Assembly (NCBI GenBank): GCA_016180165.1
Contig: JACPBU010000025.1
Location: 1 to 7,617 of the forward strand
Reading direction: 5' to 3'
From: Candidatus Woesearchaeota archaeon
GTDB lineage: Archaea > Nanobdellota > Nanobdellia > Woesearchaeales > JACPBV01
Length of the DNA stretch: 7,617 bases
The notes beneath the pieces were generated by a model. That model did not search any database and was not told the DNA's origin. It saw nothing but the letters and a program-made list of their open reading frames with translations. A program made the position numbers and the translations under genes. Position 1 is the stretch's first letter. Each line of letters opens with the position of its first letter. Below are positions 4,621 through 7,617 of this stretch, piece by piece.

Positions 4621-4790
4621 GATGGTAAGGCAGGCAAAGATAAGCAGAAAAAAGAGAGATGAGGGGCAGATAAAAGGAGTGGAGACACAGATAAAAAAGA
4701 GATGAAAGAGGCAGAGAGGGAGAGAAAAGGCGTCGGTTTAACATTTATTGGGTTGACGGATAATACTTTTAAAAAAACGATGATGAAAAG
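4621..4790 (+). other. Purine-rich gap between rps24e and rps27ae
   Basis: This 170-nt stretch is almost all A and G up to about 4730. In the frame of rps24e it would encode a Lys/Glu/Asp/Gly-rich continuation interrupted by the TAA at 4618 and a TGA at 4660. A 27-codon ORF starts at ATG 4622 and ends at TGA 4703, but its low-complexity basic product and lack of a ribosome-binding site give no support for a gene. TATA-like runs (TTTAACATT at 4737 and CTTTTAAAAA near 4767) may allow a separate transcript for rps27ae. Confidence 0.5.
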
Positions 4791-4976
4791 ATGGCACCAC
4801 CAAAACAAAAGGCAAAGGGGGCAAAGAAAGGGCTTTGGGCCATTTATGGCACCCAGGGGGGCCTTCAGCGGAAGAACAGGTTTTGCCCAAAGTGTGGGAA
4901 TGGCTTTTTTCTTGCCCTGCACAAAGACAGGCTCACATGCGGGCAGTGTAAATATACTGAATTCTTAAAAAAATAA
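4791..4976 (+). CDS. rps27ae: 30S ribosomal protein eS27 (S27Ae type), zinc-binding
   Basis: A 61-aa zinc-finger ribosomal protein of the small subunit, homologous to the ribosomal part of the eukaryotic ubiquitin fusion S27a. Zinc ligands are Cys32, Cys35, Cys50 and Cys53 (C-P-K-C-G and C-G-Q-C). The lysine-rich N-terminus, followed by W-x-x-Y and the ending Y-T-E-F, are family features. Length fits free archaeal copies. rpo7-spt4-rps24e-rps27ae is a widely conserved archaeal gene order, which backs the call. The 170-bp gap before it is unusual for this order and suggests that it can also be transcribed on its own. No strong ribosome-binding site is visible. Confidence 0.94.
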   Translation: MAPPKQKAKGAKKGLWAIYGTQGGLQRKNRFCPKCGNGFFLALHKDRLTCGQCKYTEFLKK

Positions 4977-4995
4977 GGGTAATATTCTATATTCT

Positions 4996-5052
4996 TAAAA
5001 ATCTGGATTCTTAAAGAGATAGGGCCAAACGACCAGATTGTTTGACCAGATT
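4996..5052. terminator. Repeat-containing convergent gap, possible terminator
   Basis: Between the converging rps27ae and coiled-coil genes, GACCAGATT occurs twice as a direct repeat (5031-5039 and 5044-5052), and its complement AATCTGG is at 5000-5006. On the minus strand AATCTGG can pair with CCAGATT and is followed directly by a run of T (ending near 4996), giving a terminator-like structure for the leftward gene. Evidence is structural only. Confidence 0.35.
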
Positions 5053-5059
5053 TTGTGAT

Positions 5060-6022
5060 TTACCTTCCTTCCTTCTCAGCCACCTTTTGGAAGAGCATGA
5101 TATCCTCGATAGTGAGCTTCTGCCCTTTCTTGATCTTCTCCTCGACAGCCTGCTCCTTCATCTTAAGGAACTCGAGCTCTTGCTGCTTTTTTGACGCAGC
5201 CTGCTTTTCCCTCATCTCGTCCAATGCCTCCCCGATGTCCCGGAGCCTCGGCAGTTTTTCATGGAGCTGTTTGCTGATCTGGACAAAATGCTGCTTGGCT
5301 GCGACACACCGTTGCAAGAGCCCTTCTTCTTCAGCCTCGAGTTTCTGGATTTCCTCTGAAAGCTTGATCACTGCCTGATGAGACTCCTGGCTCTCTTTAG
5401 CCTTTTGCTGGATGTCGCTGTGGAGCAGATTGGCATCTTTCTTTTTCTCACCGACTCCATGAGAGGTATCCTTGATGGCAACAGCTACATCCTTGATGGC
5501 TTCGGCTTCCTTATATTGTTTCTTGAGGAACTTAATTTTTTTCATAAGCTCTTTTTCTTTATCGAAAGGCATGACCTCAGTCTCGATGAGATGGTCATAC
5601 CGCTCAATCATCGCTTGGATCGCACCAGGAGATTTTTGCTTTTCATCTTTCTTAGAAAGCATTTTCCGCTCATCGGTAAGCTCATGCAGCTTGGATATGC
5701 CGCTCTTGACTTCCTGATGCAGGCCATCCCTAAGCCTCTTCTCATCCTGGATAGCTTCATTGATAGAATCCCGATGTTTGCGCTTTTCCTTCACCTGGCT
5801 TATCAACAGCCGGATCTTCGCCCCCAATTCTTTTTTTTGCAGGAACAATGACTCTTTCTCTTTCCCCGCTGCATTAAGCTGGTTGTGCAGGAGAGAAACC
5901 TCTCCCTTAAGGACGCCAAATTCACGAATAAGCCCCTTTTTATCTTGCTCGTCCATACGTAACGCCGGATGCCCCCCAAGATTAGAATTCTCCTGCATTC
6001 TTAACTCCGGTAGCCTTGCCAT
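5060..6022 (-). CDS. Archaeal coiled-coil protein, COG1340-like
   Basis: A 320-aa protein that is almost entirely charged heptad-type helix from about residue 25 to 300, very rich in Glu, Lys and Gln, without signal peptide or membrane segment. The central motif I-E-T-E-V-M-P-x-x-K-E-K-E-L-M-K-K-I (about residues 146-163) and the C-terminal K-K-G-Q-K-L-T-I-E-D-I-M-L-F-Q-K are typical of the uncharacterised archaeal coiled-coil family COG1340. Its function is not established. It follows the uL10-P1 genes in the same direction at a distance of 178 bp, so it could share regulation with the ribosomal stalk. The ATG at 6022 has no ribosome-binding site, whereas the in-frame ATG at 5998 (Met9) has GGAG six nt upstream (6008-6005); Met9 is therefore a good alternative start, giving 312 aa. 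Confidence 0.8.
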   Translation of the reverse strand: MARLPELRMQENSNLGGHPALRMDEQDKKGLIREFGVLKGEVSLLHNQLNAAGKEKESLFLQKKELGAKIRLLISQVKEKRKHRDSINEAIQDEKRLRDGLHQEVKSGISKLHELTDERKMLSKKDEKQKSPGAIQAMIERYDHLIETEVMPFDKEKELMKKIKFLKKQYKEAEAIKDVAVAIKDTSHGVGEKKKDANLLHSDIQQKAKESQESHQAVIKLSEEIQKLEAEEEGLLQRCVAAKQHFVQISKQLHEKLPRLRDIGEALDEMREKQAASKKQQELEFLKMKEQAVEEKIKKGQKLTIEDIMLFQKVAEKEGR

Positions 6023-6067
6023 CTACGATTTGTTTGTGGTGAAAAGTATCTGGGCATAATAGGTAAA

Positions 6068-6081
6068 CCAACCTGTGTTGG
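6068..6081. other. Small hairpin in the gap between P1 and the coiled-coil gene
   Basis: CCAAC (6068-6072) and GTTGG (6077-6081) form a 5-bp stem with a 4-base loop. The surrounding 178-bp gap (6023-6200) shows no gene; only weak AT-rich promoter-like sequence near 6055 (TATTAT on the minus strand) could serve the coiled-coil gene. Confidence 0.3.
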
Positions 6082-6200
6082 AGCAATGATACTCTTCCTA
6101 ACTATAAGACAGGTTTATTGTCAAAGTGTTTATGTCTTTTTCTATAATAATGTCTCTCGTGCTATCCCGGAGTGTTAAGAAGGGTTGTTGAAGCCCTAGC

Positions 6201-6515
6201 TTATCCGAACAACGCACCAAGGCCTGCTGCTGCCATCTCTTCAGTTTTCTTCTCTTCAACTGCAGATTTCTTCTCTTCTTTTTTGGAGCCGTGTTCTGCC
6301 GCTGGAGCCGCTGAAGCAGCAACAGGAGCCGCTGCAACCACCATGGAGTTCTTTATTGCTTCATCGATGTTTACTCCTTCAAGAGCTGCAATCATTGCTT
6401 TCACTCTTGCTTCATCGACCTTCACACCGGCTGCGTGGAGTATTTTTTTAACTCCATCTTCGGTAACTTTCTGCCCTGCTTTGTGAAGCAGCATTGCTGA
6501 ATAGATGTATTCCAT
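6201..6515 (-). CDS. rpl12: 50S ribosomal protein P1 (archaeal L12)
   Basis: A 104-aa acidic stalk protein. Dimers of it bind the C-terminal spine of uL10 and recruit translation GTPases. The N-terminal helical dimerisation domain (residues 1-58) starts M-E-Y-I-Y-S-A-M-L-L and contains G-V-K-V-D-E-A-R-V-K-A-M and L-E-G-V-N-I-D-E-A-I. An Ala/Pro hinge (about 60-75) follows, then a Lys/Glu region, and the protein ends A-A-A-G-L-G-A-L-F-G, the shared factor-binding peptide of P-proteins. The start is fixed by GGAGGG seven nt upstream. It lies 133 bp downstream of uL10 but has its own TATA box, which fits the need for several P1 copies per ribosome. Confidence 0.96.
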   Translation of the reverse strand: MEYIYSAMLLHKAGQKVTEDGVKKILHAAGVKVDEARVKAMIAALEGVNIDEAIKNSMVVAAAPVAASAAPAAEHGSKKEEKKSAVEEKKTEEMAAAGLGALFG

Positions 6516-6522
6516 GTTCTTT

Positions 6523-6528
6523 CCCTCC
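6523..6528 (-). promoter_or_regulatory. Shine-Dalgarno site of the P1 gene
   Basis: GGAGGG on the minus strand, seven nucleotides before the ATG at 6515. It is among the strongest ribosome-binding sites in the window. Confidence 0.75.
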
Positions 6529-6550
6529 GTTTATTGATTTATAACCTTCC

Positions 6551-6558
6551 TCTTTAAA
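6551..6558 (-). promoter_or_regulatory. TATA box of the P1 gene
   Basis: On the minus strand CAAAGC is followed by TTTAAAGA, a BRE/TATA arrangement predicting transcription from about 6529-6532 and a short leader that includes the GGAGGG. A second candidate, TTATAAAT near 6536-6543, would place the start at the ATG and exclude the Shine-Dalgarno, so it is less likely. Confidence 0.5.
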
Positions 6559-6648
6559 GCTTTGTGCTGCGCTTAAGCCAGCCATGATGCAATTTCAGGT
6601 TCATCAGGCATTAGCTGATTTTTATCTTAACTTTTCTCTTGATTATGC

Positions 6649-7617
6649 TCACTTTCTCAAGGTCCCTTTTTTCATCAGTTCCTTGGTGAGCTGCTCAACT
6701 TTCTTCATCTCATCTTGATTGGATTGACTAACACTATCAGGTTGTTTGTTTGAAGGGGTCGAATGAGGCTGGCTGTTAGGATTTGGCCGATTCCCCTCAG
6801 AAGAATTTCTCTTTTGTGCATGCTCTTGGAAGGTAGTGGCACTGCCAGTTTTGTGCTTTTGCTTCTGTGCCTCAATTTGCTTTCCTGCCTCCTCGATGAG
6901 CGATGCTGCAGTTGGCACTTCTCCCATGGTAAACTGCTTTGTTTTCTCGACAAGCTCTTTGACCTTGACCTCGGTAGATATAGGAGCATCCTTTGCTTTA
7001 GGTTCCTGTCCCGGTGAATTTGGCTGTCCTTTTGAAGGAGGTGGTTGTTCTTTGGACACGTTTGATTGTTCCTTCGGTGGATGTAGTTGCTCTTTTTGTA
7101 CAGTTGATTGTCCATTTGAGGGATGTGGCTGTTCTTTGGGCACAGTTGATGGTTCTTGGTGGGGCTCAGCACTTTTAACCCTGCTGCCTTCATTTGCTTT
7201 TGGAGCCTCATTCCCGATTTCAAAAGCGCTTGCCGGAGTCTTTTCAGGAACACTGAGATTCCCTGCCGCTTTGACCCCTAACGCAGAGGACTCTGCTCTT
7301 GCAAGGAGCTGCTCAATGATGCCTCCATCGATGATATTCTGCTGCAGCCCAAGTGTTTTTGCATCAGCAAATGCTTTTCCGATCAGCAATGAGATCGTTT
7401 CTTTTATAGGGTAAGCGATAGTGCATGCAAGATTGAAAGAATTCCTGGCAGCCTCCATGATATTGCTGAAGAACTGTTTTTCATCCACGTCCAACACTTT
7501 TGCCGGATAGGTAATCCCATCTTCATAGGCTGCCGTGATGTTTAACCCGACTTCCATGGGCTCGACACCTAATCGGGAGAGGACCTCTGCTTTCTTCTGG
7601 GTGATGACCTCCCCTTC
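6649..7617 (-). CDS. rplP0: 50S ribosomal protein uL10 (P0), C-terminal part
   Basis: The frame is open to the right edge, so the N-terminus is missing; 322 codons are visible. uL10 anchors P1 dimers on 23S rRNA to form the GTPase stalk. The visible part begins with the conserved K-K-A-E-V-L-x-R-L-G-V-E-P-M-E-V-G-L and A-A-Y-E-D-G segments, continues through V-L-D-V-D-E and the helical P1-binding spine (N-I-M-E-A-A-R-N through E-Q-L-L-A-R-A), and then departs from the family. About 200 residues of Pro/Gln/Lys/Ser-rich low complexity follow, including three 14-residue repeats, and the protein ends M-K-K-G-T-L-R-K. The usual archaeal ending with G-L-G-A-L-F-G is absent. From typical family spacing I estimate a whole protein well above the usual 330-350 aa. 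It precedes P1 in the standard archaeal order. Confidence 0.93.
   Translation of the reverse strand, partial: EGEVITQKKAEVLSRLGVEPMEVGLNITAAYEDGITYPAKVLDVDEKQFFSNIMEAARNSFNLACTIAYPIKETISLLIGKAFADAKTLGLQQNIIDGGIIEQLLARAESSALGVKAAGNLSVPEKTPASAFEIGNEAPKANEGSRVKSAEPHQEPSTVPKEQPHPSNGQSTVQKEQLHPPKEQSNVSKEQPPPSKGQPNSPGQEPKAKDAPISTEVKVKELVEKTKQFTMGEVPTAASLIEEAGKQIEAQKQKHKTGSATTFQEHAQKRNSSEGNRPNPNSQPHSTPSNKQPDSVSQSNQDEMKKVEQLTKELMKKGTLRK
7024..7149 (-). repeat. Three degenerate 42-bp tandem repeats in the uL10 tail
   Basis: Counting from the Met codon at 7557, residues 137-150, 151-164 and 165-178 are three 14-residue units with the shared frame S-[TN]-V-x-K-E-Q-x-x-P-x-x-x-Q. A partial fourth unit (P-N-S-P-G-Q) follows. 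The DNA copies resemble each other (repeated TGTTCTTTGG- and GGATGTGG-like words on the plus strand), so this is a tandem duplication in coding sequence. Confidence 0.75.

Noticed and set aside
4702..4968. 88-aa ORF overlapping rps27ae in another frame
   Set aside because: Its second half is a shadow of the S27Ae gene and its first half is the low-complexity continuation of the rps24e frame.
7024..7149. CRISPR-like array
   Set aside because: The periodic words are degenerate 42-bp coding repeats in the uL10 tail without spacers.

Overview
The window is archaeal chromosome. RNA polymerase subunit Rpo7 (RpoE'), Spt4, and ribosomal proteins eS24, eS27, P1 and uL10 are all archaeal/eukaryotic-type. 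Promoters look archaeal (TATA boxes about 26 nt before the start, several apparently leaderless genes, a few GGAGG-type Shine-Dalgarno sites). The unusual uL10 tail and the Cys-repeat lipoprotein make me think of a DPANN-type lineage (for example Woesearchaeota/Pacearchaeota), but that placement is only an inference.

Layout. 1-13 is the first four codons of a leftward gene leaving the window. 14-98 is a divergent promoter region. 107-502 is a rightward orphan ORF without a good start. 589-1293 (leftward) is a secreted lipoprotein built from eight 26-residue two-cysteine repeats. 1359-1919 (leftward) is archaeal cytidylate kinase. 1956-2226 is a gene-free, hairpin-rich segment bounded by inverted repeats and near-identical 8-bp direct repeats, which looks like a MITE-type element or a structured RNA. 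2401-3264 (rightward) is a COG1395-type HTH regulator. 3550-4976 (rightward) is the conserved transcription/translation cluster rpo7-spt4-rps24e-rps27ae. 5060-6022 (leftward) is an archaeal COG1340-type coiled-coil protein. 6201-7617 (leftward) is the ribosomal P-stalk pair, uL10 (running off the right edge) followed by P1.

How the genes fit together. The right half is core information processing: Rpo7 and Spt4 act in transcription initiation and elongation, eS24 and eS27 sit in the small subunit, and uL10/P1 form the large-subunit stalk that recruits translation GTPases. The left half is accessory or less conserved and holds most of the unusual material: the Cys-repeat lipoprotein, the orphan ORF with a possible slippery site, and the inverted-repeat element between cmk and the regulator.

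The strongest candidates for something undescribed are the 8 x 26 Cys-repeat lipoprotein, the 255-bp inverted-repeat element, the apparent internal duplication flanking the HTH of the COG1395 protein, and the repeat-expanded uL10 tail that lacks the usual stalk C-terminal peptide.
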